A stretch of 64,000 bases of DNA from Acidimicrobiales bacterium (GCA_036262515.1 DATAIT010000079.1:1-64000); one strand, 5' to 3'. Counted from the first letter of the stretch, positions 46,184-55,906 are shown. Numbers and translations: made by a program. The notes: generated by a model from the letters alone, not told the origin.

Positions 46184-48601
46184 GTGAAGAAGCTCCACCT
46201 GATCGGCTTCACACCCGGCGATGACGGGCTGATCCTCACTGCCCGCAAAGGGTCCAAGACCGGCGGTTTCGTTGTCCCGCTCGACGACTCCCTTCTCGCG
46301 TCGATCGACCAGGTCAGGCGGAGGCGCGCCGGCGAGGAGCCCGACGACAGCGCCGGCGAGCCCCGTGACGGAGGCGAGCGGGTTTCCGCACGATCGCGTC
46401 CGCCAAGCTCGCTCAGCCCTCGCGAGATCCAGTCGCGGCTGCGCTCCGGCAGCACCATCGCCGAGGTGGCGATGCATGCGGGCGTGGACGAGGAATGGGT
46501 CCTCCGGTTCGCGGCGCCCATCCTCGCCGAGCAGGCGCAGGTCGTGGAGAGCGCGCAGCGGCTTACGCTGGTGAAGCAGCGGCGGGGCCCCTCCGCCGAG
46601 CCGCTGGCCGAGTCCGTGCAGTGGAACCTCGGCGATCGGGGCGTGTGGTTCTCGGACGACGTGTTCGCCGACTGCTGGAGCGCGTTCAACCTGCACGGTC
46701 CCCGGTGGGCCGTGCGCTTCGCGTACACGTCGCGCAAGCGTCGTCAGGTCGCCGAGTGGGAGGTCGACCTGCGCCAGCGCACCCTGGTGGCGCGCAACCG
46801 GTTGGCCACCGAGCTCGGCCACGTGGAGGAGGGCCGCCGGCGTCCGGTCCACGAGCCGCCCGACACTGGCGCCCTCGAGCCGGCGCCCGCGTCGCGAGGG
46901 CGGGACTCGACGACCGCGCCGACCGCGCAGATGCCGAAGCGATCGGCGGCGACGAAGCCTACGAAGGCGACCGTGGCCAGGCCGGCGCCCGCCGCCCCGA
47001 CACCTCGGGCGGGCGGCGCGCCGGGCAAGGCGGCGGGTGCAGCTGCCTCCGGGCCGCCCGCCGGCCGGGCAACCCCGAGGGGCGGCGCAGCGGGCAAGGC
47101 GGCTGCTGCTGCCGGCATGCCCGCTGGCAGGGCCGCCGGGAAGGGCGGCCGAGGGAAAGGGGCCGCTCCGGCAGGCCGCGCCGTCGGCAAGGGGGGTGCA
47201 CCCAGCGCGATGTCTGCTGCGGCACCCGCCGGCCGGGCGTCCGGGAAGGGCGGCGCACCGGGGACGCCCAAGGGCGGCGCGGCGGGCAGGCTGAAGGGCG
47301 GCGCACCGAGCAAGGCAACGAGTCAGGCGCCGGGCACGCCGAAGGGCGGCCCGCCCGGCAAGGCAACGAGCCGGGTGGCGAGCAAGGCCGCATGGGCGGG
47401 AAAGGCGGCGCCCGCCAAACGGGCCACCCCTGCGGCCGCCAGCACCGCAGGGCGCGAGTCGTCGTCTCGCAAGGCCCGTCCCGCCAAGAAGGCGCATGCG
47501 GACACCCCAGGAGCGGGGGGCACGGGTCACCGGCTCGCCGCGCCGGAGGCAGCGACGTTTTCCGACAGGCCGAGCCACCTGGCCCGTCCACCGTCGCCCA
47601 TGAAGGCGGCGAATCGGGCCACGAGCTACCCGAGCCAGCGACTCACCTCCACGTACGCTCGGCGCGGCGGCCCAGTGCCGGGAGCCGTCGACGCTCCGCC
47701 TCCACCGCGCCCAACGGCGGGCGACGAGCCCGTTACGAGCACGACAACCGGGAACCCACGCTTCGACCCGAGCCCGGAGCCCCCTCGCCCGTCGAGGCCG
47801 GGTGCCCGGACGGCGCCGTCGTCGGCACCGCCGGCAGGTGTCGGCCGGGTCGCCGCGCCGCGGCAAGCGCCGGACATCGGCGGCGAGGCGCCGCAGGTCC
47901 GCTCGGCCGGCGCACGTTCGCCGGGATCGCCTGGGGGTCCGCCGACGCGGGTGATCGTCTCAGGCCCAACCGCTGCGGAGGCCACCGCACCTCCGCCCCC
48001 CGCCGATCGTCGGCCGAGCGCCGTCGACGCGTCTGCGCGGCGTGCGGTCGCTTCCGACGACGTCGCCGCGACCGCGATCGCCGCCTCTCCCGGCGGGTCG
48101 GCCGCGCCAGGCGCGTTCTCGGACCAGACCGACGCCGGCGTTTCCCGCCCACCGAATCCCCAGGCCGCTCCGCCGCTGCGTGCACAGAACGTGCAGCGGT
48201 CACCGGCCGGCCGCCCGCGAGCGGCCGCCGGACGGGCCGCTGGGGACGACAACCTCTCGGCCCGTACCGCGGCCGCCGCGGCCGCCGTCGCCGCCGTCGA
48301 GGTGTCGCCGGTCGACGCCCGGCCGTGGTCGACGCCGGCGGTGACGACCCGGGCGCGGGTGGCGACGCCGCAGGCATCGCCACCGGCACCTTCTGCGCTC
48401 GACGATGGGGGCGACGACGAGGGTCCCGCCGTGGTGATCCTGTCCCCGGCTGCGGCGGCCGCACGCCGGACCGGAGGCGGGCCCGACGACGCCGAACGGC
48501 AGGCCCGCCTGGCCTCGGCCCGGCGCCTGCGGTCCGCGCTCGAGGCGCCACCCGCGGGCGGGGCCCGTCCCTCTGGCCCGGTGAGTGGCCACCGGACCTG
48601 A
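46184..48601 (+). CDS. sepH: Septation protein SepH with long basic tail
   Basis: SepH (DUF3071) binds FtsZ and promotes Z-ring assembly in actinobacteria. The N-terminal domain (MKKLHLIGFTPGDDGLILTA) and the helix-turn-helix-like region (SLSPREIQSRLRSGSTIAEV, HAGVDEEWVLRFAAPILAEQ) match. After residue 230 comes an unusually long low-complexity tail of about 570 residues: first a Lys/Ala/Gly/Pro block of histone H1-like repeats (GKGGAPGTPKGGAAG style, 250-430), then a Pro/Ala/Ser region. SepH is normally about 300-400 residues, so the total of 805 is long. GTG 46184 is the only start that keeps the conserved N-terminus. Confidence 0.85.
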   Translation: MKKLHLIGFTPGDDGLILTARKGSKTGGFVVPLDDSLLASIDQVRRRRAGEEPDDSAGEPRDGGERVSARSRPPSSLSPREIQSRLRSGSTIAEVAMHAGVDEEWVLRFAAPILAEQAQVVESAQRLTLVKQRRGPSAEPLAESVQWNLGDRGVWFSDDVFADCWSAFNLHGPRWAVRFAYTSRKRRQVAEWEVDLRQRTLVARNRLATELGHVEEGRRRPVHEPPDTGALEPAPASRGRDSTTAPTAQMPKRSAATKPTKATVARPAPAAPTPRAGGAPGKAAGAAASGPPAGRATPRGGAAGKAAAAAGMPAGRAAGKGGRGKGAAPAGRAVGKGGAPSAMSAAAPAGRASGKGGAPGTPKGGAAGRLKGGAPSKATSQAPGTPKGGPPGKATSRVASKAAWAGKAAPAKRATPAAASTAGRESSSRKARPAKKAHADTPGAGGTGHRLAAPEAATFSDRPSHLARPPSPMKAANRATSYPSQRLTSTYARRGGPVPGAVDAPPPPRPTAGDEPVTSTTTGNPRFDPSPEPPRPSRPGARTAPSSAPPAGVGRVAAPRQAPDIGGEAPQVRSAGARSPGSPGGPPTRVIVSGPTAAEATAPPPPADRRPSAVDASARRAVASDDVAATAIAASPGGSAAPGAFSDQTDAGVSRPPNPQAAPPLRAQNVQRSPAGRPRAAAGRAAGDDNLSARTAAAAAAVAAVEVSPVDARPWSTPAVTTRARVATPQASPPAPSALDDGGDDEGPAVVILSPAAAAARRTGGGPDDAERQARLASARRLRSALEAPPAGGARPSGPVSGHRT

Positions 48602-48861
48602 TCCGGCCACGGGCTGCCCGCAGGCTCCAGCCTCCGGCGCTGATCCGCCGCCTTCCCCCGCTCCCGGCCGCCCTCCGACGCCCGCCGACGGGCCGCGGCC
48701 AGCCAAGCCCCCACCCCCCTCCCGGCCGCCCTCCGGCCGCCCTCCGGGCGCCCGCCACCCGCCATCGCCACCCCGTCACCCCACCCCCCCACCCGTTCGC
48801 CGGCCCCCGAACCACACGGCCGGCGGCTGTCCGGACCGGCCGCACCTGCGAGCATGTGGCG
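48602..48861. other. Low-complexity C-rich spacer before queG
   Basis: This stretch carries repeats of CGGCCGCCCTC and long C-runs (CCCCACCCCCC). I see no gene, promoter or stable regulatory element in it. Confidence 0.5.
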
Positions 48862-49956
48862 ATGGCTCCCGAACTGTCGACGCTGGCCGACGAGGCGTGT
48901 GCGGCCGGCCTCGAGGCGGGGCTCGACGCCGTGGGGGTGGCCGCGGCCGAGCCGTTCGCGGACACCCGCCGCCACCTCGAGGAGCGCAAGGCCGCCGGCC
49001 TCCACGGCGGCATGCACTTCACCTACGGCGACCCGGCCCGCTCGACCGATCCCGACCGGGCGCTGGCCGGTGCCCGGGCCATCGTCGTGGGTGCGCGCTC
49101 GTACCGGCGGGCCGCCCCAGACCGGGCAGGCCACGACCCGGGCGGCGGGCCGGCGGGTGTGGTGGCCCGCTACTCGTGGGACGACGCCTACGTGCCGTTG
49201 CGCGCCGCCCTCGGCGAGACGGCCCGCCGGCTCCAGGCCGACGGGTGGCGGGCCCGGGTGCTTGCCGACGACAACGCCCTGGTCGACCGGGAAGCGGCCC
49301 ACCGAGCCGGCCTGGGCTGGTACGGCAAGAACACCAACCTCCTCCTGCCGGGCCGGGGGTCATGGTTCGTTCTCGGATCGGTGGTGACCGACGCCCCCCT
49401 CCCGCCCGCCCCCGCTCCGGTGGAGGACGGGTGCGCGTCGTGCACCCGGTGCCTGCCGGCGTGTCCCACCGGCGCGCTGGTCGCCCCGGGGCTGCTCGAC
49501 GCCCGTCGCTGCCTGGCCTGGCTGCTCCAGGCGGACGGCGACTTTCCGGTCGAGTACCGAGAGGCGCTCGGCGGGCGGATCTACGGGTGTGACGAGTGCC
49601 AGGAGGTCTGCCCGCCCAACCGCGCCGCCACCCGCCGCCACCCGCCGCCACCGGCCCAGCCCGACGCCGAACCGAGCGTGCCGCTCGTCCAGCTGCTCGA
49701 GGCGTCCGACGACGAGCTCCTGGCCCGGTACGGCCGCTGGTACATCCCCCGCCGTCAGCCCCGGTACCTGCGCCGCAACGCCCTCGTGGCGCTGGGCAAC
49801 GTGGGCGACGGCGGCGATCCGGCCACGGTGGCCGTCCTGCGACGGGCGCTGGCGGGGGAGGACCGCATGCTGCGCGAGCACGCCGCCTGGGCGGCTGTCC
49901 GCCTGGGGCGAACGGACCTCGTGCCCGCACCGTCGGCTCGCGCCGTGCCGGTGTGA
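48862..49956 (+). CDS. queG: tRNA epoxyqueuosine(34) reductase QueG
   Basis: The last step of queuosine synthesis, reducing epoxyqueuosine in the tRNA wobble position with cobalamin and two [4Fe-4S] clusters. The 364-residue protein has the cobalamin-binding N-domain (LGWYGKNTNLLLPGRGSW), ferredoxin Cys motifs CASCTRCLPACPTGA and CDECQEVCP, and C-terminal HEAT-like repeats (NALVALGNVGDGGDPATVAV). GTG 48856 is an alternative start. It overlaps the glycosyltransferase gene by 4 bp (GTGA). Confidence 0.94.
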   Translation: MAPELSTLADEACAAGLEAGLDAVGVAAAEPFADTRRHLEERKAAGLHGGMHFTYGDPARSTDPDRALAGARAIVVGARSYRRAAPDRAGHDPGGGPAGVVARYSWDDAYVPLRAALGETARRLQADGWRARVLADDNALVDREAAHRAGLGWYGKNTNLLLPGRGSWFVLGSVVTDAPLPPAPAPVEDGCASCTRCLPACPTGALVAPGLLDARRCLAWLLQADGDFPVEYREALGGRIYGCDECQEVCPPNRAATRRHPPPPAQPDAEPSVPLVQLLEASDDELLARYGRWYIPRRQPRYLRRNALVALGNVGDGGDPATVAVLRRALAGEDRMLREHAAWAAVRLGRTDLVPAPSARAVPV

Positions 49957-51080
49957 CGGCGCTCCTCGTCACCAACGACTTCCCGCCCAAGGTCGGCGGC
50001 ATCCAGTCGTACCTGTGGGAGCTGTGGCGGCGGCTGCCGCCCGAGCAGGCCACAGTGCTGACCACGAGATACCCGGGCGCCCCCGCCTTCGACGCCGGGC
50101 AGGCGTTCCGGGTGGAGCGAGCCGGCCCCGTGCTGCTGCCCACGCCGGTGTTGCGGCGACGAATACGGACGCTGGCCGCCGACGTGGGCGCGCTGGTGGT
50201 GGTGCTCGATCCCGCCCTCCCGGTGGGCATGGTGGGCCCGTTCCTCGACATCCCGTATGCGGTCGTGCTCCACGGCGCCGAGGTCACCGTGCCCGGGCGC
50301 CTGCCCGGTACCCGAGCCGCCCTGGGCCGCGTCCTGCGAGGCGCCGTCCATGTCGTGGCCGCCGGCGGGTACCCGGCCGCCGAGGCCGGGCGAGCGGTTG
50401 GCGCCGGCGCCATGCCGCCGGTGACCGTCGTGCCGCCCGGCGTCGACGGGGAGAGGTTCCGGCCGCTCACGCCGGAATCGGCGGGCAGGGCGCGGGCCGA
50501 CCTCGGCCTCCCGCAGGACGCCGAACTGGTCGTGGGCGTCAGCCGGCTCGTGCCCCGCAAGGGCATGGACACCCTCGTGCGCGCCGCAGCGCTGCTGGCG
50601 CCGGGTCACCCGGACCTGGTGGTGGCGGTGGCCGGGAAGGGGCGGGACCTCGACCGGCTGCGCCGCCTGGCCGTCGACCTCGGCGCGCCCGTGCGGTTCC
50701 TCGGCCGGGTGCCGGACGAGCTGCTCCCGGCGCTCTACGGCTGTGCCGACGTGTTCGCCGCCCCCTGCCGGTCACGCTGGCGCGGGCTCGAGCAGGAGGG
50801 TTTCGGCATCGTGTTCCTCGAGGCCGCGGCCTGCGGTGTGCCCCAGGTCGCCGGCGACAGCGGGGGGGCGGCCGAGGCCGTCGCCGACGGTCGCACCGGC
50901 GTCGTCGTCCGGCGTCCCTCCGAGGCCTCCGAGGTCGCAGCAGCCATCGCCGGACTGCTCGACGACCCGGCCCGGCGCCGGACCATGGGCCAGGCGGCGC
51001 GCCGGCGGGCGTTGGAGCACTTCTCGTACGACAGCCTGGCGGCGACCCTCTCCGACGTCCTGACGGGCCTCGGGCGATGA
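49953..51080 (+). CDS. GT4 glycosyltransferase (PimB-like)
   Basis: A 375-residue GT-B fold transferase. The acceptor loop NDFPPKVGGIQSYLWEL opens the protein, the donor-site core VVGVSRLVPRKGMDTLV follows, and the EX7E motif is in EQEGFGIVFLEAAACG. The closest pattern is PimB/mannosyltransferases that use GDP-mannose to build phosphatidylinositol mannosides. GTG 49953 overlaps queG (GTGA) and the stop overlaps the next start (ATGA). Precise substrate not determinable. Confidence 0.9.
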   Translation: MTALLVTNDFPPKVGGIQSYLWELWRRLPPEQATVLTTRYPGAPAFDAGQAFRVERAGPVLLPTPVLRRRIRTLAADVGALVVVLDPALPVGMVGPFLDIPYAVVLHGAEVTVPGRLPGTRAALGRVLRGAVHVVAAGGYPAAEAGRAVGAGAMPPVTVVPPGVDGERFRPLTPESAGRARADLGLPQDAELVVGVSRLVPRKGMDTLVRAAALLAPGHPDLVVAVAGKGRDLDRLRRLAVDLGAPVRFLGRVPDELLPALYGCADVFAAPCRSRWRGLEQEGFGIVFLEAAACGVPQVAGDSGGAAEAVADGRTGVVVRRPSEASEVAAAIAGLLDDPARRRTMGQAARRRALEHFSYDSLAATLSDVLTGLGR

Positions 51081-51661
51081 CGGGCGCGTCCGAACGTCCG
51101 GCGCGCCCGCCGGCGCCGGCTCGGTCCGCCGCCGGGCGTCCGGGCGACGCCATCGTCAGGGCGTCGTGGATCGGGACGGGACTGTTCGCGATCACCGCGG
51201 TGGTGGCGTCGGCGGTCCCGGAGACCGACGCCGCCGCCCTCGTCGTGGCCCTGGTCCTGTTCGTCGGCGGAACGGTCGCCTTCGCCGCCGCCCTCGTGCG
51301 GGCCGCCGGCCGGAGCCGCCACGAGGAGCTCACCATGTCGGGCGTCTTCTTCCTCGACGGGGCCCCCAAGGCCACGCGCCGCCAACTGCTCGGCGCCCTG
51401 GCCGCCGAGGTCGTGGTCGCCTTCGCCACCGCAGGGATCCGGCCCAACTCCAGCCTCGCCTTCGGGATCCTTGCCCCCGTGTGGGGGCAGGGGCTGGCCG
51501 GGCTCTGGGGCGCCTGGCACGGCGCCTTCCCGCCCCGGGCGCCTCGGGCCCCTCGCGCCCCTCGGACCGTCGCCCGTCCGAGCGGGGGTCACGGCGACGG
51601 CCGCCCGCCGCCGCCCCCGGTGACGGGCGCGGGGTCGACTGCCGAAGCGCCACCGGCGTGA
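51077..51661 (+). CDS. Integral membrane protein, unknown function
   Basis: The 194-residue protein begins with a basic Pro/Arg segment, then two membrane helices (IGTGLFAITAVVASAVPE, AALVVALVLFVGGTVAFAAAL), a short soluble loop (SRHEELTMSGVFFLDGAPKA), two more hydrophobic segments (LLGALAAEVVVAFATAG, LAFGILAPVWGQGLAGLWGA) and a Pro/Arg tail. It is coupled to the glycosyltransferase gene (ATGA), so it may act in envelope glycoconjugate work. A 16-bp tandem duplication crosses its stop codon. Confidence 0.75.
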   Translation: MTGASERPARPPAPARSAAGRPGDAIVRASWIGTGLFAITAVVASAVPETDAAALVVALVLFVGGTVAFAAALVRAAGRSRHEELTMSGVFFLDGAPKATRRQLLGALAAEVVVAFATAGIRPNSSLAFGILAPVWGQGLAGLWGAWHGAFPPRAPRAPRAPRTVARPSGGHGDGRPPPPPVTGAGSTAEAPPA

Positions 51662-51679
51662 CGGGCCACCGGCGTGACG
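51649..51679. repeat. 16-bp tandem duplication over a stop codon
   Basis: GCCACCGGCGTGACG occurs at 51649-51663 and 51665-51679 (period 16 nt). The first copy contains the TGA stop of the membrane-protein gene, so the duplication may have relocated or preserved the stop. Confidence 0.75.
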
Positions 51680-51737
51680 CCGCCCGCCGGCAAGGTACGA
51701 TCCACACACCCTTGGACACCGGATCACCGGAGGTGGC

Positions 51738-52853
51738 GTGGCCGCACTCAGCCAGGACGTCATCCGCTCGCTCGCTTCGTTCAAGGGGGGTGACCATCCG
51801 GTCGTGTCCGTCTACCTCGACGTCGACGGACGCCGTTTCGTCCGACCTCGCGACTACGAGCTGCACCTCGAGGCACTGCTGCGCCGTGCCGCCGAACAGG
51901 CCAACGGGAACGCGCCCGCCGAGGACCTGCGCCGCATCGAGGCCCACGTCAAGGCAGGGCTCGACCGCCACCGCACGCGCGGCGTCGCCCTCTTCTCGTG
52001 CCTGCCCGGTGGGCTGTGGAACGTGGTGGAGCTGCCCGTGGCGGTGCGCAACCAGGTCGTGGTCAACGCCACCCCGCACATCCGTCAGCTGGAGGGCGTG
52101 CTCGACAACAACGAGCGCTTCGGCGTGCTGCTGGCCGACCGCCAGCGGGCCCGGATGTTCGTGTTCGACCTGGGCGAGCTGGTCGACAAGAGCGAGCTGT
52201 TCGACGCGCTGCCCCGCCACGAGGACGACCGGGGCGACTGGGACAAGGACCACGTGCGCGACCACACCGCCGAGGCCGCCCATCACCACCTGAAGCGGGC
52301 GGCCGACGTGGCCTTCGCCGCCTTCCAGCAGCAGGAGTTCGCCCACCTCATCGTCGGCGCTCCGGACGAGATCGCCAACGAGGTGGAGCGCCTCCTGCAC
52401 TCGTACCTCAAGGACCGGCTGGCGGCGCGCATCAACGTCCCGGTGCAGGCGAGCGACGCCGCCATCTGCGAAGCCGCCCTCGAGGTCGGGGCGCAGGTGG
52501 AGCGGGCCAGGCACGCCCGCCTGGTGCGGCGGTTGCGCGACGCGGTGGGCTCGGGCAGCGGAGGCGTGGCCGGACTGGCACCGGTGCTGAGCGCCCTCGT
52601 CGAGCGCCGGGTCGACACCCTCCTCGTGTCCGACGGGTACGAGGCCCCGGGTTGGCGCTGCCACTCGTGCGGCTACGTCGCCGTGCGGGGGCCGGCCTGC
52701 CCGGTGTGCCCGTCCTCGACGATGGCCAAGGTCGACGACGTCGTGGAGGAGGCGGTGGAGGACGCGCTGGCCCAGTCGTGCGGGGTGGAGGTCGTGGTGG
52801 GCGACGCCGACCTCGACGTCCTGGGGCGCGTCGGCGCCCTGCTGCGCTTCTGA
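51738..52853 (+). CDS. Bacterial eRF1/Vms1-like (baeRF) protein
   Basis: The 371-residue protein resembles bacterial relatives of archaeo-eukaryotic release factor 1 and Vms1: an N-terminal strand-rich domain (VVSVYLDVDGRRFVRPRDYE), the RNase-H-like middle domain (NERFGVLLADRQRARMFVFDLGEL, then HHHLKRAADVAFAAFQQQEFAHLIVG) and a C-terminal domain with a zinc ribbon (CHSCGYVAVRGPACPVC). The GGQ peptide-release loop is not seen. Such proteins are thought to act on stalled ribosomes or peptidyl-tRNA. GTG 51738 has a good GGAGG. A TACGAT box is at 51696-51701. Confidence 0.8.
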   Translation: MAALSQDVIRSLASFKGGDHPVVSVYLDVDGRRFVRPRDYELHLEALLRRAAEQANGNAPAEDLRRIEAHVKAGLDRHRTRGVALFSCLPGGLWNVVELPVAVRNQVVVNATPHIRQLEGVLDNNERFGVLLADRQRARMFVFDLGELVDKSELFDALPRHEDDRGDWDKDHVRDHTAEAAHHHLKRAADVAFAAFQQQEFAHLIVGAPDEIANEVERLLHSYLKDRLAARINVPVQASDAAICEAALEVGAQVERARHARLVRRLRDAVGSGSGGVAGLAPVLSALVERRVDTLLVSDGYEAPGWRCHSCGYVAVRGPACPVCPSSTMAKVDDVVEEAVEDALAQSCGVEVVVGDADLDVLGRVGALLRF

Positions 52854-53797
52854 CCGCTCCCATCCGCCGCATCGGCATCGACCTGGGCGGCACCAAGTGC
52901 CTCGGCTTGGCGGTCGACGAGGCCGGCGTCCCCGTGGCGGAGCACCGGCTGGCGACGCCGAGGGGCGCCCCCGCCGTGCTGGACGTGCTCACCGAGACGG
53001 TGGCAGCCCTAGGCCCGGCTTCGGCGATCGGCGTCGGTGTGCCCGGCCTGGTGGATGTGGCGGGCGTGCTCCGCTTCGCCCCCAACCTTCCCGGCGTGGT
53101 CGACCTCGACGTCCGCGCCGCGCTGCTCGCCCGCTTCCCCGAAGCGGCGGTGCGCGTCGACAACGACGCCACCTGCGCCGGATGGGCCGAGGCCTGCGTC
53201 GGCGCCGCCCGTGGTGCCACCGACGCCGTGCTCGTCACTTTGGGCACGGGGATCGGCGGCGGGGTCATCGCCAACGGGCGCCTGGTCCGGGGTGCCCACG
53301 GCTTCGCCGGCGAGATCGGGCACATGGTGGTCGATCCGCACGGCCCCCCGTGCCCCTGCGGCAAACGCGGGTGCTGGGAGCGCTTCGCGTCCGGGAGCGG
53401 CCTCGGTGCGCTGGCCCGCCAGGCGGCGGCCGCCTCACCGGGGGGACGGATGGCCGATCTGGCGGGTGGCGACACCGAGGCGGTGCGGGGCGAGCACGCC
53501 ACCGCCGCTGCGGCCGAAGGGGACGACGTGGCCCGCACCGTGCTGGCCGAGTTCGGGCGATGGGTCGCCCTCGGCCTGGCCAACCTGGCCAACATCTTCG
53601 ACGCCGAGATCTTCGTGCTGGGCGGCGGCCTCGTCCGGGCGGGCGAGATACTCCTGGCGCCGGTGCGCGAGGCGTTCGCCGGCCTGGTGCTGGCCGGCGC
53701 CCACCGGCCGGCCATCGCCATCGTCCCCGCCGTCCTCGGGGAGCGGGCCGGTGCCATCGGTGCCGCCCTCCTCGCCGGCGACGAAGTCGTGGCCTGA
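52850..53797 (+). CDS. ROK-family sugar kinase (glucokinase-like), probable CTG start
   Basis: A 315-residue ROK kinase: the ATP phosphate loop [24 protein letters not shown], the catalytic Asp in [23 protein letters not shown], the substrate His in AGEIGHMVV, and the zinc site [10 protein letters not shown]. It probably phosphorylates glucose or a related hexose. The phosphate loop begins only a few codons after the preceding gene and there is no in-frame ATG/GTG/TTG there. CTG 52850 overlaps the baeRF stop as CTGA, the same geometry as the ATGA, GTGA and TTGA overlaps nearby, so CTG is the probable start. Confidence 0.92.
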   Translation: MTAPIRRIGIDLGGTKCLGLAVDEAGVPVAEHRLATPRGAPAVLDVLTETVAALGPASAIGVGVPGLVDVAGVLRFAPNLPGVVDLDVRAALLARFPEAAVRVDNDATCAGWAEACVGAARGATDAVLVTLGTGIGGGVIANGRLVRGAHGFAGEIGHMVVDPHGPPCPCGKRGCWERFASGSGLGALARQAAAASPGGRMADLAGGDTEAVRGEHATAAAAEGDDVARTVLAEFGRWVALGLANLANIFDAEIFVLGGGLVRAGEILLAPVREAFAGLVLAGAHRPAIAIVPAVLGERAGAIGAALLAGDEVVA

Positions 53798-53907
53798 CCC
53801 ATGCTGGGACTGGTCAGCCGGTCGGTACCGTGCCTGCCCCGTCCCGCGAACCGTTCGGACGAGGACCCGGCCGGCAGTGGCCGCGCCGGCAGGGGCGCAG
53901 TCGGCCG

Positions 53908-54636
53908 GTGAAGGTCGGGCTGACGCTCCCGCAGTTCCGCCACGAGTCCGCGTCGGCCATGGAGACGGCTGCGCTGGTCGAGGCGTCGGGCCTCGACGGC
54001 GTGTTCGCCTTCGACCACCTGTGGCCGCTGGGCCGCCCCGACCGGCCCGCGCTGCACGGGCTGACTCTGGCCGGCGCCCTGCTGGCGGCGACCTCCCGGA
54101 TAGCCGTCGGGACGCTGGTGGCCCGGGTGGGGCTCCTGCCCGATGCCGTGCTGGCCAACCAACTGGCCACGCTGGCGCGGATGGGAGGCGGACGCCTCAT
54201 CGCCGGGCTCGGCGTGGGGGACCGGATGAGCCGGCCCGAGAACCTCGCCGCCGGTGCGCCGTTTCGTCCCAGGGAGGAACGGCTGGCGTCGCTCGTCGCC
54301 GTCTGCCGCCGGCTGCGCGCCCGTGGTGTCACCACCTGGGTCGGCGGGAACGGCGCCGCCATCCGGTCCATCGCTCGAGCCGAGGCCGACGCCGTGAACC
54401 TCTGGGGCGTCGCCCCCGAGGAGGTCGCCGCCCTGGCTGCAGTCGACGGCGGAGGGGCCTCGCTCACCTGGGCCGGGCAGGTCGACATGGCGGCCATGGA
54501 CACCTCGGCGGTCGCCGGGCTGCTTCACCAGCTGGACGCGTCCGGGGTGGCGTGGGCCATCGCGGCGCCGGTGCAGGCGGCGTGGCCGGACGCGGTGGAA
54601 AGGGTCGCGGCCGCTGCGAGCTCCCTCGTAGACTGA
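53908..54636 (+). CDS. Luciferase-like (LLM) F420/FMN-dependent oxidoreductase
   Basis: The 242-residue protein is a bacterial-luciferase-fold TIM barrel: [20 protein letters not shown] at the N-terminus, [14 protein letters not shown], a conserved [11 protein letters not shown] and [13 protein letters not shown], and [22 protein letters not shown]. These are the flavin/F420-pocket segments of actinobacterial LLM-class enzymes, slightly short for the family. The substrate is unknown. GTG 53908 is preceded by AGGGG. 53798-53907 has no gene. Confidence 0.87.
   Translation: MKVGLTLPQFRHESASAMETAALVEASGLDGVFAFDHLWPLGRPDRPALHGLTLAGALLAATSRIAVGTLVARVGLLPDAVLANQLATLARMGGGRLIAGLGVGDRMSRPENLAAGAPFRPREERLASLVAVCRRLRARGVTTWVGGNGAAIRSIARAEADAVNLWGVAPEEVAALAAVDGGGASLTWAGQVDMAAMDTSAVAGLLHQLDASGVAWAIAAPVQAAWPDAVERVAAAASSLVD
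54629..54634 (+). promoter_or_regulatory. -10 hexamer for leaderless aminotransferase gene
   Basis: TAGACT overlaps the end of the LLM gene and lies 7 nt before GTG 54642. Confidence 0.45.
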
Positions 54637-54641
54637 CGGCC

Positions 54642-55814
54642 GTGGAGTTCCGGCGCATCAACGGGCTGCCGCCCTACGTGTTCACCGTCATCAACGAGCT
54701 GAAGGTCGACGCGCGCCGGGCCGGCGCCGACGTCATCGACCTCGGCTTCGGCAATCCCGACATCCCCTCACCCGACGTGGCGGTCGACAAGCTGGTCGAG
54801 GCGGCCCGGAACTCCAGGAACCACCGCTACTCGGCGTCCAAGGGCATTCCGAAGCTCCGCATGGCGGTGTCCGACCTCTACCTGCGCAAGTACGGGGTGG
54901 AGCTCGACCCCGACCGAGAGGTCGTCACGACCATCGGGGCCAAGGAGGGCCTGTCCCACCTGATGTGGGTCCTTCTCGGTCCGGGTGACTCGGCCTTCGT
55001 GCCGTCGCCCAGCTACCCCATCCACATCTACGCGGCGCTGTTCGCCGGCGCCGAGGTCCAGCAGATCAGGGTCGGCCCCGACCAGGACTTCTTCGCCAAC
55101 CTGCTGGAAGCGTGGGAGAACCAGTGGCCCAAGCCCCGCGTGATCGTCCTCTCCTTCCCGCACAATCCCACCACCGCCTGCGTCGACCTGGCGTGGATGA
55201 CGCGCATCGTCGCCTTCGCCAAGGAGCACGACGTCGTGCTCGTCCACGACTTCGCTTACTCCGACACGGCGTTCGACGGCTACGTGCCTCCGTCGATCCT
55301 CCAGGTGCCGGGGGCCAAGGACGTGGCCGTCGAGCTCTACACGCTCACCAAGTCCTTCTCCATGGCCGGGTGGCGGGTCGGGTTCCTGGTCGGCAACGCC
55401 GCCGTCGTGCAGGCCCTCACCAAGCTGAAGAGCTACCTCGACTACGGCACGTTCCAGCCCATCCAGATCGCGGCCACCGTCACCATGAACGAGGCTCCCG
55501 ACTATCCGAAGCTGGTCAACGACATCTACCAGAGCCGGCGCGACGCTCTGTGCGACGGTCTCGACCGTGTCGGCTGGGCCCTCGAGAAGCCCATGGGCAC
55601 CATGTTCGTGTGGGCCCCGATCCCCGAGCAGTACCGCGCCATGGGCAGCCTGGAGTTCGCCAAGCTGCTCGTGCGGGACGGCAACGTGGCCACCTCGCCC
55701 GGAGTCGGCTTCGGGCCGGGGGGCGAGGGGTACGTGCGCTTCGCCCTGATCGAGAACGAGAAGCGCATCTCCCAGGCCGTCCGCAACATCAAACGGGGCC
55801 TCCCCGACCTGTGA
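54642..55814 (+). CDS. Class I/II aminotransferase (AlaC-like)
   Basis: A PLP fold-type I enzyme of 390 residues. [11 protein letters not shown] near the start, [31 protein letters not shown], the [11 protein letters not shown] Asn loop, [11 protein letters not shown] and the Schiff-base Lys in [17 protein letters not shown] are all present. The sequence looks like AlaC/YfdZ-type alanine:2-oxoglutarate aminotransferases, where the ACT-domain neighbour downstream would fit amino-acid-sensitive control, but LL-DAP aminotransferase-like activity cannot be ruled out. Confidence 0.9.
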   Translation: MEFRRINGLPPYVFTVINELKVDARRAGADVIDLGFGNPDIPSPDVAVDKLVEAARNSRNHRYSASKGIPKLRMAVSDLYLRKYGVELDPDREVVTTIGAKEGLSHLMWVLLGPGDSAFVPSPSYPIHIYAALFAGAEVQQIRVGPDQDFFANLLEAWENQWPKPRVIVLSFPHNPTTACVDLAWMTRIVAFAKEHDVVLVHDFAYSDTAFDGYVPPSILQVPGAKDVAVELYTLTKSFSMAGWRVGFLVGNAAVVQALTKLKSYLDYGTFQPIQIAATVTMNEAPDYPKLVNDIYQSRRDALCDGLDRVGWALEKPMGTMFVWAPIPEQYRAMGSLEFAKLLVRDGNVATSPGVGFGPGGEGYVRFALIENEKRISQAVRNIKRGLPDL

Positions 55815-55906
55815 CGTCCGGTCGGGCGGCGCCGCAGGCACCACCTGGACTATGACGGTTTCCTGCACTGTCGCCCGTCTGAAACAGGCCGTTCACGTCG
55901 ACCACC

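Noticed and set aside
46495-48861. A 790-codon upstream extension of queG through sepH
   Set aside because: It is the +1-type shadow of the sepH tail. QueG homology starts at about 48862.
48602-48861. Repeated CGGCCGCCCTC units as a regulatory array
   Set aside because: The repeats are simple GC-rich low complexity without fixed spacing.
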